Assembly: GCA_034430515.1 (NCBI GenBank)
Contig: DAOUEP010000070.1
Location: 1 to 13,361, forward strand
Direction of reading: 5' to 3'
Length of the DNA: 13,361 bases
Origin: DAOUEH01 sp034430515
GTDB taxonomy: Bacteria > Chloroflexota > Dehalococcoidia > Dehalococcoidales > RBG-16-60-22
This document shows positions 1-7,806 of this stretch, in pieces; position 1 is the first letter of the stretch; each line of letters begins with the position of its first letter. The notes beneath the pieces were generated by a model that did no database searches, was not told where the DNA came from, and worked only from the letters and a program-made list of their open reading frames with translations. The position numbers and the translations under genes were made by a program.

Positions 1-1744
1 ACCGGTTGGTAATGGGGAGTCTCCGGTCTCGGCCGAAGGCCCGGGGGGTTATCTTGACGCCGGGGGGCGCCTGCCGCCGCTTGTACTCGCTCAGGTCGAC
101 GAGGCGGGCCATCCGGCGGACGACGTCCTCGTCGGCGCCGGTGGCCACAATCTGCTCGATGCTCCTGTCCTCCTCGACGTAGGCCGTCAGGATGGGGTCG
201 AGGACCTCGTAGGGGGGCAGCGAGTCGGTATCCTTCTGGTCGGGCCTCAACTCCGCCGAGGGTGGCTTGCTGATGACGGCGGCCGGTATCAAATCTTTAG
301 CGGCCAGCTCGTTACGGTAAACGGCCAGCCGGTAGGCCATTGTCTTGGGCACGTCTTTGATGACGGCGAAACCGCCGGCCATGTCGCCGTAGAGGGTGGT
401 GTAGCCGGTGGCGTACTCGCTCTTGTTGCCGGTGGTCAGCACCAGCCGGCCCAGCTTGTTGGAGACGGCCATGAGCAAGTTACCCCGGATGCGCGCCTGG
501 ACGTTCTCCTCGGCCACGCCCGCCTCCGTCCCCTTGAATGGCCCGGCCAGCGTCTCCAGGTAGGCCGCGAATACCTTTTCGATGGGGAGGGTCAATAGCT
601 CGATGCCCAGGTTTTTAGCCAGCACCTCGGCATCGCTAAGGCTGCCCGCCGAGGAATAGCGCGAGGGCATGGCCACGCCGGTGACGTTGGCCTTGCCCAG
701 GGCGTCCACGGCCACGGCGGCCACCAGAGAGGAATCCAGCCCGCCGGAGAGGCCGATGACCACCTTTTGGAAGCCGTTTTTGAGCACGTAGTCGCGGGTG
801 CCCAGCACCAGGGCCTCGTAGACCTCGGCGGGGAAGCCGCGCGGCTCGACCCGGTGGGGGGTAATTTCCGGTTTATCCGTCCCGGCGGGCGCCTCGGAGA
901 TAACAATCTTCTGGCCCTGGCGCCAGCCGGCCTCCTCGCGGCGCAGTAAGCCCTGCCGCCAGCGCGGGTCGTGCAGACGGGTGCGAAAGACGTTTTCCAC
1001 GTCCAGGTCGGCGATGATTAAGTCTTCCTTAAACTGCTCGCCGCGGGCGATGAGGTGGCCCCGCTCGTCCATAATCAGCGAGTTGCCGTCGAAGACGAGC
1101 TCGTCCTGGCCGCCCACCAGGTTGCAGAAGGCGACGATGGCGGCGTTATCGGCGGCGCGGGTGGAGAGCATCTCCTCGCGGTAGGCGCCCTTGCCGAAGT
1201 GGTAGGGCGAGGCGCTGATATTGACGATGACTTCGGCCCCGGAGTAGGCCTGGGTGGTGGTGGGGCCGCTCTCGTACCAGATGTCCTCGCAGATGTTGAT
1301 GCCCACGTTGATGCCGGCGATGATGTGGACGGGGCAGGCGTTACCGGCCCTAAAGTAGCGGTTCTCGTCGAAGACGCCGTAGTTGGGCAAATATATCTTG
1401 TGGTAGACGCTGGCTACCTGGCCATCGTGGATGACGGCGGCGGCGTTGTAGATGTCCTCGTTGGCGTCTACAAAGCCGGTGACGACGGTGAGGCCGCGGG
1501 CGGCGGCGGCAATCTGCTCCAGGGAGCGGATGTTTTCGGCGATGAACTGGGGCTTGAAGAGCAGGTCTTCGGGCGGGTAACCGCAGACGGCCAGCTCGGG
1601 CAGGGCCAGCAGGTCCACGCCCGAAGACCTGGCTTCCTCAATTATCTGGATAATTTTCTGCCGGTTGCCGGCGAAATCGCCCACCGTGGTGTTGACCTGC
1701 GCCAGGCCGATGCGTAGCCGGCGAGTATCAATCCACTTGGGCAC
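1..1744 (-). CDS. nadE: Glutamine-dependent NAD+ synthetase, 3' end cut by window edge
   Basis: Cytoplasmic enzyme for the last step of NAD synthesis: it amidates deamido-NAD using ATP and ammonia channelled from glutamine. My reading from the GTG at 1744 gives 581 uninterrupted residues. The N-terminal nitrilase-type amidase domain (about 8-270) carries the expected Glu50 (LPELAVCGYPPEDL), Lys116 (YHKIYLP) and Cys152 (INICEDIW). The C-terminal synthetase domain (about 300-581) has the ATP-pyrophosphatase loop SGGLDSS at 333-339 and the family ending GRDRRLPITNR. That ending suggests only a few residues are missing beyond base 1. GTG is preferred because GGAGGG lies 5 bases upstream and the protein then starts at the usual MPKWIDTRRLRIGLAQ position. 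It begins 12 bases after the glnA stop, so it is probably co-transcribed; the pairing puts a glutamine consumer behind the glutamine producer. Confidence 0.96.
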   Translation of the reverse strand, partial: MPKWIDTRRLRIGLAQVNTTVGDFAGNRQKIIQIIEEARSSGVDLLALPELAVCGYPPEDLLFKPQFIAENIRSLEQIAAAARGLTVVTGFVDANEDIYNAAAVIHDGQVASVYHKIYLPNYGVFDENRYFRAGNACPVHIIAGINVGINICEDIWYESGPTTTQAYSGAEVIVNISASPYHFGKGAYREEMLSTRAADNAAIVAFCNLVGGQDELVFDGNSLIMDERGHLIARGEQFKEDLIIADLDVENVFRTRLHDPRWRQGLLRREEAGWRQGQKIVISEAPAGTDKPEITPHRVEPRGFPAEVYEALVLGTRDYVLKNGFQKVVIGLSGGLDSSLVAAVAVDALGKANVTGVAMPSRYSSAGSLSDAEVLAKNLGIELLTLPIEKVFAAYLETLAGPFKGTEAGVAEENVQARIRGNLLMAVSNKLGRLVLTTGNKSEYATGYTTLYGDMAGGFAVIKDVPKTMAYRLAVYRNELAAKDLIPAAVISKPPSAELRPDQKDTDSLPPYEVLDPILTAYVEEDRSIEQIVATGADEDVVRRMARLVDLSEYKRRQAPPGVKITPRAFGRDRRLPITNR

Positions 1745-1756
1745 GATTTCCCTCCG

Positions 1757-3118
1757 TTAAAGTATCGGCAGATATCTGTTCAGCTCGTACTCGGTTACCT
1801 GAATCCGGTATTCATCGCACTCGATGCGCTTGTTCTCCAGGAATGCCTCGAAGACGTGGTCGCCGAGGGCTTTGCGCGCGATGTCGCTCTTCTCGGTCAG
1901 GCTCAGAGCGTCGGTCAGGTTGGCGGGCAGGGTGCCGATACCGCGCTTCTTCAGTTCCTCCGGAGTCATCTCGTAGACGTTCTCCTCAACCGGCGCCGGG
2001 GGCGTCAGCCCCTTCTCGATGCCCTCCAGGCCGGCGGCCAGCATCACGCTGAAGCAGAGGTAGGGATTGCAGGCCGGGTCGGGCGAGCGGAACTCTATGC
2101 GGGTGGCCTTCTCGCGGCCGGGGCGGTACTCCGGCACGCGGACGAGGTCGGAGCGGTTGCGCCGCGCCCAGGACAGGTAGACCGGGGCCTCGTAGCCGGG
2201 CACCAGGCGCTTGTACGAGTTGACCCACTGGTTGCAGACGGCGGTAATCTCCGGGGCGTGCTTGAGGAGACCGGCGATGTAGTTGCGGGCTTCCTTGGAG
2301 AGGTGATAGGAGTCCTTGGGGTCGAAGAAGGCGTTTCTGTCGCCCTTGAAGAGCGACTGGTGGACGTGCATGCCGCTGCCGTTGATGCCGAAGACCGGCT
2401 TGGGCATGAAGGTGGCGTAGCAGCCGTACCGCAGGGCGACCTCCTTGACCACCAGGCGGTAGGTCATCACGTTGTCGGCCATGGTGAGGGCGTCGGTGTA
2501 GCGCATGTCAATCTCGTGCTGGCTGGGGGCCACCTCGTGGTGGGAATACTCCACGCCGATGCCCATATCCTCCAGCATGAGGACGGTATCCTTTCTCATG
2601 TCCACGGCGGCGTCGCGCGGGGTCAGGTCAAAGTAGCCGCCCTTGTCGAGAAACTTGGTGGTGGGTACGGTGGGGTCGTCGGGGTTCTGGGCAAAGTAGA
2701 AATACTCCAGCTCCGGCCCCACGTAATAGGTGTAGCCCAGGTCGGCGGCGCGCTTTAAGTTCCGCTTCAGGACGAAGCGCGGGTCGCCCTCGAAGGGCTG
2801 GCCGCCCGGCCGCAGCACGTCGCAGAACATGCGGGCCACGGCGCGGTGCTCGCGCGGCCGCCAGGGCAGCAGCTGCCAGGTATCGGGGTCGGGCATGGCC
2901 ACCATGTCGCTCTCGTCGATGCGGGCGAACCCCTGAATCGACGAGCCGTCGAAGCCCATCCCCTCTTCCAGGGCCCCCTCCAGCTCCTCGACGGTGATGG
3001 CGAAGCTCTTGAGCATCCCCAGGATGTCGGTGAACCAGAGCCTGATGAACTTGACATCGTGCTCCTTGGCCATCTTCAGGACGTAGGCTTTGGCTTCTTC
3101 TCGGCTTCTGTTGGTCAT
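1757..3118 (-). CDS. glnA: Glutamine synthetase, type I alpha
   Basis: Makes glutamine from glutamate, ammonium and ATP in the cytoplasm; normally a dodecamer. The 453 residues match the usual length of about 445. Visible signatures are the beta-grasp DGSSIQGFARIDESDM (57-72), metal-binding EVAPSQHE and GPELEYF, the nucleotide-site segment KPVFGINGSGMHVHQS, the NSYKRLVPGYEAPVY loop and RIEFRSPDPACNPYL. The lack of the roughly 25-residue insertion and the VYEMTPEELKKRGIG segment point to the alpha subtype of Firmicutes-like and archaeal enzymes. These are usually controlled by feedback rather than adenylylation; Arg66 sits where the feedback-inhibition arginine of the Bacillus enzyme lies. An in-frame ATG at 3148 would add ten residues but has no ribosome-binding site, whereas the ATG at 3118 follows AGGAGGT. 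It lies 54 bases after glnB and 12 before nadE. Confidence 0.97.
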   Translation of the reverse strand: MTNRSREEAKAYVLKMAKEHDVKFIRLWFTDILGMLKSFAITVEELEGALEEGMGFDGSSIQGFARIDESDMVAMPDPDTWQLLPWRPREHRAVARMFCDVLRPGGQPFEGDPRFVLKRNLKRAADLGYTYYVGPELEYFYFAQNPDDPTVPTTKFLDKGGYFDLTPRDAAVDMRKDTVLMLEDMGIGVEYSHHEVAPSQHEIDMRYTDALTMADNVMTYRLVVKEVALRYGCYATFMPKPVFGINGSGMHVHQSLFKGDRNAFFDPKDSYHLSKEARNYIAGLLKHAPEITAVCNQWVNSYKRLVPGYEAPVYLSWARRNRSDLVRVPEYRPGREKATRIEFRSPDPACNPYLCFSVMLAAGLEGIEKGLTPPAPVEENVYEMTPEELKKRGIGTLPANLTDALSLTEKSDIARKALGDHVFEAFLENKRIECDEYRIQVTEYELNRYLPIL

Positions 3119-3121
3119 CTT

Positions 3122-3128
3122 ACCTCCT
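3122..3128 (-). promoter_or_regulatory. Ribosome-binding site deciding the glnA start
   Basis: On the minus strand AGGAGGT ends three bases before the ATG at 3118. It is the only good Shine-Dalgarno match near either of the two in-frame ATGs (3148 and 3118), so it supports the shorter glnA product. Confidence 0.85.
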
Positions 3129-3172
3129 ATTATACCCTTATTGTCCATTAATTAATAGAGTTCGGCATTTTC

Positions 3173-3511
3173 TCATATGGCGTTTTCGTCTCTATCGCCG
3201 GTGCGCACGCGGACGATGCCCTCTACCGGCAGGACGAAGATTTTACCGTCGCCCGTCTCGCCGGTGCGGGCGGTGCGGACGATGGCCTCGATAACCAGGG
3301 GTACGTCTTCGTCGAGGACGACCAGCTCCAGCTTGATTTTGGGCAGCAGGTCGACTCTATACTCGCCGACGCGCCACTGCACGGGGATGCCCTTCTGCTT
3401 GCCGCGGCCGCTGACCTCGCTGACGGTCATGCCGAAGTAGCTTCTCTCTTCCAGGGCCGCTTTGACAGCCGTCAGCCTTTCTTCCCGGATAATCGCCTCT
3501 ATCTTCTTCAT
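3173..3511 (-). CDS. glnB: Nitrogen regulatory protein PII
   Basis: Small trimeric cytoplasmic sensor of ATP/ADP and 2-oxoglutarate that acts on Amt and other nitrogen proteins. At 112 residues it is full length. It has the PII start MKKIEAIIREERL, the T-loop GRGKQKGIPVQWRVGEYRVDLLPK with Gln39 and Tyr51, the B-loop TGETGDGKIFVLPVE and the C-loop VRVRTGDRDENAI. Tyr51 is the residue uridylylated in Proteobacteria, but no uridylyltransferase gene is visible here, so modification is unknown. Its ATG overlaps the amt stop by four bases (ATGA), which implies translational coupling and membership of the GlnK-like group linked to Amt. The symbol glnK would be equally fair. Confidence 0.97.
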   Translation of the reverse strand: MKKIEAIIREERLTAVKAALEERSYFGMTVSEVSGRGKQKGIPVQWRVGEYRVDLLPKIKLELVVLDEDVPLVIEAIVRTARTGETGDGKIFVLPVEGIVRVRTGDRDENAI

Positions 3512-4737
3512 CGCAGCAGACCTCCGTAGGCCCGCTCGCCGTGCTGGGCCAGGTCGAGGCCGATGGTCTCCTCGTGCTGCTTCACCCTCAGGCCGATGGT
3601 CTTGTCGAGGGCCTTGGCGATAATCCAGGTGAGGCCGAAGGCGTAAGCGGCGACGGTGATGATGCCGATGAACTGGGTGAGCAGCTGCCCGGCGTTCCCC
3701 TCGAAGAGGCCGGCCGTGCCGCCGACGGCGGCAGAGGCGAAGATGCCCGCGGCCAGGACGCCCCAGATGCTGCCCATGCCGTGCACGGCAAAAACGTCCA
3801 GGGAGTCGTCAAAGTGCAGTTTGTTCTTGATAAAGACCACGCTGTAGTAGCAGACTACGGCGACGATTACCCCGATGGGTATACCGGCAATGGGGGGGAC
3901 GAAGCCGGCGGCGGGGGTAATGGCCACCAGGCCGGCCACCGCCCCGGTGACCGTCCCCAGCAGACTGGGGCGGCGCTTGAGCCAGCCGATCATCATCCAG
4001 GTAAAGCCGCCCGCGGCGGCGGAGAGGTTGGTGGCGACGAAGGCGCTGGCGGCCAGTCCGCCGGAGGTGAGGGCGCTGCCGGCGTTAAAACCGAACCACC
4101 CGAACCAGAGCAGCCCGGCGCCCAGGGCCACGAAAGGTATGTTGTTGGGCTCCATGATGTCCCCGGGGAACCCCCGGCGGCGGCCCAGTACCGTGACCAG
4201 GGCCAGGGCCGAGACGCCGGCATTGATGTGGACGACGACGCCGCCGGCGAAATCCAGGACGCCGAGGCCAGCCAGCCAGCCGCCGCTGCCCCAGACCCAG
4301 TGGCAGACGGGGCCGTAGACGACGGTCACCCACAGGGCGGCGAATATCATCAGGGCGCTGAACTTGATTCTTTCCACCACCGCCCCGGTAATGAGGGCCA
4401 CGGTGATGATGGCGAACATCCCCTGGTAAGTCATGAAGGCCAGGTGGGGTACGGTGGAGGCATAGGTGTCCGAGGGCCCCATGCCCACGTTGACCAGCCC
4501 CAGGAAATTGAGACCGCCGATAAAACCGCCCTGGTCGGCGCCGAAGCTGAGGCTGTAGCCCCAGAGCGCCCAGATAACGCCGACCAGCCCCATGATGCCA
4601 AAGCTCATCATGATGGTGGAAAGCAGGTTCTTGCGGCGGGCCATGCCGCCGTAAAAAAAGGCCAGGCCGGGTGTCATTAGCAGCACCAGCGCCGCCGAGA
4701 TGAGTATCCAGGCCGTGTCGCCCGCGTTGACCGGCAT
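3508..4737 (-). CDS. amt: Ammonium transporter, Amt/MEP/Rh family
   Basis: Inner-membrane trimeric channel that brings ammonium into the cell. The 409 residues show about eleven hydrophobic helices, with the family start GDTAWILISAALVLLMTPGLAFFYGG. Pore residues are recognisable: Phe108 in TYQGMF, Trp148, Asp162 in LDFAGGVVVHINAG, the twin histidines His170 and His319 (FAVHGMGSIWG), and Phe215 in the WFGWFGFNAGS segment. The C-terminal tail DKTIGLRV..EETIGLDLAQHGERAY is the standard cytosolic gate contacted by PII, consistent with the glnB overlap directly downstream. There is no cleavable signal peptide. GGGGAGG lies 8 bases before the ATG. A 115-base gap upstream separates it from the regulator gene and holds a likely promoter, so amt-glnB-glnA-nadE may be a separately controlled unit within the cluster. 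Confidence 0.97.
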   Translation of the reverse strand: MPVNAGDTAWILISAALVLLMTPGLAFFYGGMARRKNLLSTIMMSFGIMGLVGVIWALWGYSLSFGADQGGFIGGLNFLGLVNVGMGPSDTYASTVPHLAFMTYQGMFAIITVALITGAVVERIKFSALMIFAALWVTVVYGPVCHWVWGSGGWLAGLGVLDFAGGVVVHINAGVSALALVTVLGRRRGFPGDIMEPNNIPFVALGAGLLWFGWFGFNAGSALTSGGLAASAFVATNLSAAAGGFTWMMIGWLKRRPSLLGTVTGAVAGLVAITPAAGFVPPIAGIPIGVIVAVVCYYSVVFIKNKLHFDDSLDVFAVHGMGSIWGVLAAGIFASAAVGGTAGLFEGNAGQLLTQFIGIITVAAYAFGLTWIIAKALDKTIGLRVKQHEETIGLDLAQHGERAYGGLLR

Positions 4738-4769
4738 ATGGCAGACCTCCCCTCAGTCTCAATAGCCCC

Positions 4770-4775
4770 ATTTTA
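4770..4775 (-). promoter_or_regulatory. Candidate -10 box of an amt promoter
   Basis: The minus strand reads TAAAAT here, five matches out of six to TATAAT, with a start expected near 4763 and a leader of about 26 bases. There is no recognisable -35 hexamer at 16-18 bases. Instead the 11-base-period direct repeat at 4784-4801 ends 8 bases upstream, an arrangement known from activator-dependent promoters of the PhoB type. An alternative promoter (GTGATA, 16 bases, TAATAT) overlaps the repeat itself and cannot be excluded. Confidence 0.4.
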
Positions 4776-4783
4776 CCGGCCCT

Positions 4784-4801
4784 ATATTACGAACATATTA
4801 C
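4784..4801. repeat. Direct repeat with 11-base period, candidate operator upstream of amt
   Basis: The plus strand reads ATATTAC-GAAC-ATATTAC: two identical 7-base units whose starts are 11 bases apart, about one helical turn. OmpR/PhoB-family dimers bind tandem half-sites with this spacing, and an OmpR-family regulator is encoded immediately upstream. The repeat lies where the -35 element of amt would be. Binding by that regulator is inference. Confidence 0.5.
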
Positions 4802-4852
4802 AGAAAGAGAAACGGTTATCACGGGGCGCTTGCAGAGGGGTGGGGCGGGCGG

Positions 4853-5524
4853 CTAGGTCGCCTTGAAGCGGTAGCCGATGTTGCGGACGGTCTCGATGAA
4901 GGTGTGCTCGGCGTCCTCGATTTTGCTGCGCAGGCGGCGCACGTGCACGTCCACGGTGCGGTCGCCGCCGTAATAGTCGTAGCCCCAGATGTTGTTGAGC
5001 AGGGCCTCGCGGGTATAGACGCGCCCGGGGTTGCCCGCCATCAGCTTGAGGAGCTCGTACTCCTTAAAGGTCAGCTCGACGAGCTTGGCGGCCACGGTCA
5101 CCTCGCAGGTATCCAGGTCGATGGTCAGGCCGTCGCGCTTGATTTGCTCGTGCCCCCCGGCCTCCCGCCGGCGGTGGACGAGGCGGTTGAGGCGGAAGCT
5201 CAACTCCCCGCCGTCGTAGGGGCTGAGGATAAAGTCGTCGCACTCCAGGCGGACGTCGGCGCCGCCGAGGGCGTCCCGGGGGATAGCGGCGATGAGCGGC
5301 AGCCCCTTTTCCCGCCGCAGCTTGCGGACGGCCTCCCAGGCGGCGGGGTCGGGCGACGGGCCGTCCGTCTCGAAGAGGAGCGCGTCCGGCCGCCGCGCCG
5401 CCACGGCTTCCCGGATGTCGGCGGCGGGGGCGATGGCGAAACAGTGGAAGCCGTCGCCGGCCAGGCGGTTGCGGAGGTCGGCGGGTACGGCGCCCTCGCG
5501 GGCGATAATCAGGACGCTAGCCAT
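4853..5524 (-). CDS. OmpR-family regulator with degenerate receiver, candidate nitrogen regulator
   Basis: A 223-residue DNA-binding protein. Residues 1-115 have receiver-domain layout but lack the phosphorylation site: the acidic pair is Ala8-Arg9, the acceptor Asp is Glu52 (DALLFETDGP), the switch Thr/Ser position appears to be Ala79 or Ala80, and the conserved Lys is Ser101 (FILSPYD). Residues about 127-221 are a normal winged helix, with LTFKEYELLKLMAGNPGRVYTR, the recognition helix region DRTVDVHVRRLRSKIE and the closing IETVRNIGYRF. No kinase gene adjoins it in the cluster. Its gene lies 19 bases after gltB3 and before amt, so its likely targets are these nitrogen genes. This parallels actinobacterial GlnR, an orphan OmpR-family regulator of glnA, amt and glnB that works without phosphorylation; orthology to it is not claimed. 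ATG at 5524 follows GAGGGAGAG. Confidence 0.88.
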   Translation of the reverse strand: MASVLIIAREGAVPADLRNRLAGDGFHCFAIAPAADIREAVAARRPDALLFETDGPSPDPAAWEAVRKLRREKGLPLIAAIPRDALGGADVRLECDDFILSPYDGGELSFRLNRLVHRRREAGGHEQIKRDGLTIDLDTCEVTVAAKLVELTFKEYELLKLMAGNPGRVYTREALLNNIWGYDYYGGDRTVDVHVRRLRSKIEDAEHTFIETVRNIGYRFKAT

Positions 5525-5543
5525 GCCACTCTCTCCCTCACCT

Positions 5544-6302
5544 CTAGTAGGCGTAAAGCCGGCCGTAAGGCCGCAGCCAGCGCGGAAAGAGCTTGCGGAA
5601 CGGCCGGGCCAGTATCGCGTCGGCGTCGCCGCCGAAGGCGGCGGCGTACTCGGCCACGTGGCGGCTAAGGACGGCCTTGTCCGCCTCGTCCAGCTCGGCC
5701 ACGCCCACTTCCTTGCCCAGCTGGTAATCGGCCACGCTGCCGCGCAGGTAGATGACGCCGCCGTGCATGCCCGTGCCCAGGAAGCGGGCCTTATGGTGCT
5801 GCCCTTCCGCCAGGTTCAGCCCCAGCAGGACGAGCACGCCGCCGGCCATGTACTCGCCGCAGAAGTCCTGGGCGGTGCCGCCGATGACCACCACCGGCCG
5901 CTTGTCCTGGTACTCCTTCATGTGGATGCCGGCCCGATAGCCCACGTCGTCGCGGACTAGAATAGTGCCGCCCCGCGCCGAGAGCCCCACCGTATCGCCG
6001 GCGTGGCCGTGGACGGTAATCCGCCCGGCGTTCATGGTGTTGCCGCAGCCGTCCTGGGCGTTGCCGTGGACGACGATGCGCGGCCCGTTCATGAAGGCGC
6101 CCAGGTCGTTGCCGGGGGTGCCGAATATCTCGATTTCCACCGGCTTGTCGAGGTCGGTGCCGATGTAGCGCTGCCCGTGGACGTTGCGCAGCTCGATTTT
6201 GCCGGTGCCGTTTTTCACGATGTCGCGCAGCCGGGCGTTGAGGTCGCGGTAGTAGACGCCTTTGACGTCCAGGTTGATGGTGGCCGGTTTCGTCTCGGTC
6301 AT
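5544..6302 (-). CDS. gltB3: Glutamate synthase GXGXG-domain subunit
   Basis: Equivalent of the C-terminal beta-helix domain of large-subunit glutamate synthase, here as a separate 252-residue protein. It shows the repeated glycine pattern in FGTPGNDLGAFM, VVHGNAQDGCGNTMNAG, VHGHAGDTVGLSARGG, RDDVGYRAGI, VIGGTAQDFCGEYMAGG and GTGMHGGVIYLRG. The domain is structural, holding the glutaminase and synthase modules in place. The C-terminal part (about 195-252) is helical and outside the repeat. The start is one base after the gltB2 stop, with GGGGAG placed inside the end of gltB2, so translation is probably coupled. Related GXGXG domains occur in formylmethanofuran dehydrogenase subunit C, but the neighbours settle the assignment. 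The gltB3 label follows the split-subunit naming used for archaeal-type enzymes. Confidence 0.9.
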   Translation of the reverse strand: MTETKPATINLDVKGVYYRDLNARLRDIVKNGTGKIELRNVHGQRYIGTDLDKPVEIEIFGTPGNDLGAFMNGPRIVVHGNAQDGCGNTMNAGRITVHGHAGDTVGLSARGGTILVRDDVGYRAGIHMKEYQDKRPVVVIGGTAQDFCGEYMAGGVLVLLGLNLAEGQHHKARFLGTGMHGGVIYLRGSVADYQLGKEVGVAELDEADKAVLSRHVAEYAAAFGGDADAILARPFRKLFPRWLRPYGRLYAY

Positions 6303-6303
6303 G

Positions 6304-7806
6304 TCAGCTCCCCGCCATCTTGACGCCCAGAATTTCCAGCTCGGTATCGGTCAGGCCCACGCCGCGCAGGTGCAGCCGGTTGCCCCGCAGGCTTTCCAGG
6401 GCGTTGACGCCCAGGCCGCCGAGGATGTCTTTGATTTCGATGCTCCAGCCGCGCAGCAGGTTGGCGGCCCGCCGCGCCCCGATAGCCGGGTTGACGCGCT
6501 TGATGAGCTTGAGGTCGGTGGTGCAGATGCCCCAGGCGCACTTGCCGGTGTGGCACTGCTGGCAGACGTGGCAGCCCAGCGAGATGAGGGCGGCCGTGCC
6601 GATGTAGACGGCGTCGGCCCCCAGGGCGATGGCCTTGACGACGTCGCCGCTACTGCGGATGCCGCCGGAGACGACCAGGGATGCCTGGTTGCGGATGCCT
6701 TCCTGCCGCAGGCGCGTGTCCACCGAGGCCAGCGCCAGCTCGATGGGGATGCCGACGTTATCGCGGATGACCTTGGGGGCGGCCCCGGTGGCCCCCCGCA
6801 GCCCGTCGAGGACGACGATATCCGCCCCGCCCCGCACGATGCCGGAGGCAATCGCGGCGGCGTTGTGGACGGCGGCGATTTTTACGGAGATGGGCTTGGT
6901 GTAATTGGTGGCCTCCTTGAGGGCGTAGATGAGCTGGGCCAGGTCTTCGATAGAGTAAATATCGTGCTGGGGGGCCGGCGAGATGGCGTCGGTGCCTTCG
7001 GGTATCATCCGCGTTAATGATACGTCGGCGCTGACCTTCTCGCCGGGGAGGTGCCCGCCGATGCCCGGCTTGGCCCCCTGGCCGATTTTGATTTCCACCA
7101 CGCGGGCGGCGTCGAGGTAGTCGGCGTGGACGCCGAAGCGCCCTGAGGCCACCTGCACGATGGTGTTGTGGCCGTATTTATATAAGCTGGGGTGCAGCCC
7201 GCCCTCGCCGGTGTTCCAGAGGGTGCCCATCTCGGTGGCGGCGCGCGCCAGCGACTCGTGGACTCTCAGGCTGACCGCCCCGTAGGACATGGCGGCGAAC
7301 ATCACCGGCACGTCCAGCCTGACCAGCGGCGCCATCTGGGTCTGGAGCTTGCCGCTGGCGTCTATCTCCAGCTTGTCGGGTTTCTTGCCCAGATAGGTCA
7401 CCAGCTCCATCGGCTCGCGCAGGGGGTCGATAGAGGGGTTGGTCACCTGAGAGGCGTTCAAGAGCAGGTGGTCCCAGTAGATACGCTGGGTCTTGTCGTT
7501 GCCCATGCCGGTGAGCAGGACACCGCCGGTCTCGGCCTGCTTGTTGATGTCCTCGATGACCTCCGGGCGCCAGTTGAAGTTGCCGCGCGCGTCCAGCGGG
7601 GCGTAGGTGATGTTCAGGGCGTGGGTAGGGCAGAAGACGACGCAGCGCTGGCAGCCGACGCAGTTCTCCTCCAGGCTGCGCACCTCGTCGTCGTCGGGGT
7701 CGTAGACCTGCGCCCCGAAGCTGCACTGGCTGACGCAGACCTGGCATTTTATACAGCGGTCTTCATCCCGCTTGATGATAAATTTTGGCGCCAGATAGGT
7801 CTTCAT
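6304..7806 (-). CDS. gltB2: Glutamate synthase FMN/iron-sulfur core subunit with N-terminal ferredoxin domain
   Basis: Catalytic synthase module: it reduces 2-oxoglutarate plus ammonia from glutamine to glutamate on FMN. The 500 residues begin with a two-cluster ferredoxin domain (Cys18, 21, 24, 28 and Cys49, 52, 55, 59). The TIM-barrel FMN domain follows (about 160-450), with NTGEGG, KIGQGAKPGIGGHLPG, SPAPQHDIYSIEDL, the VLDGLRGATGAAP phosphate loop and SGGIRSSGDVVKAIALGADAV. A C-x5-C-x4-C motif (Cys412, 418, 423) fits the [3Fe-4S] cluster of glutamate synthases. The separate N-terminal ferredoxin domain is typical of archaeal and deep-branching bacterial enzymes and gives an electron entry not found in the Escherichia coli large subunit. 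Its ATG overlaps the gltB1 stop by four bases. Confidence 0.95.
   Translation of the reverse strand: MKTYLAPKFIIKRDEDRCIKCQVCVSQCSFGAQVYDPDDDEVRSLEENCVGCQRCVVFCPTHALNITYAPLDARGNFNWRPEVIEDINKQAETGGVLLTGMGNDKTQRIYWDHLLLNASQVTNPSIDPLREPMELVTYLGKKPDKLEIDASGKLQTQMAPLVRLDVPVMFAAMSYGAVSLRVHESLARAATEMGTLWNTGEGGLHPSLYKYGHNTIVQVASGRFGVHADYLDAARVVEIKIGQGAKPGIGGHLPGEKVSADVSLTRMIPEGTDAISPAPQHDIYSIEDLAQLIYALKEATNYTKPISVKIAAVHNAAAIASGIVRGGADIVVLDGLRGATGAAPKVIRDNVGIPIELALASVDTRLRQEGIRNQASLVVSGGIRSSGDVVKAIALGADAVYIGTAALISLGCHVCQQCHTGKCAWGICTTDLKLIKRVNPAIGARRAANLLRGWSIEIKDILGGLGVNALESLRGNRLHLRGVGLTDTELEILGVKMAGS

Noticed and set aside
315..324. Ten-base match (CGGTAAACGG) to the centre of the 11243-11266 palindrome
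   Set aside because: It lies inside nadE coding sequence and lacks the symmetrical arms, so it is probably coincidence.
1856..2758. Long plus-strand open frame antisense to glnA, and similar long frames opposite amt, gltB2 and the FAD gene
   Set aside because: They mirror high-GC codon bias of the real minus-strand genes, encode low-complexity Gly/Val/Asp/His-rich sequence, and lack recognisable domains or ribosome-binding sites.
3129..3134. Perfect TATAAT on the minus strand just before glnA, a possible glnA promoter
   Set aside because: No -35 partner is present (TATTAA at 17 bases), and a start 6-8 bases downstream would remove the AGGAGGT ribosome-binding site used by glnA.
3119..3148. 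Longer glnA starting at the ATG at 3148
   Set aside because: It has no ribosome-binding site, the extra ten residues are not family-like and the 3118 start has a strong site.
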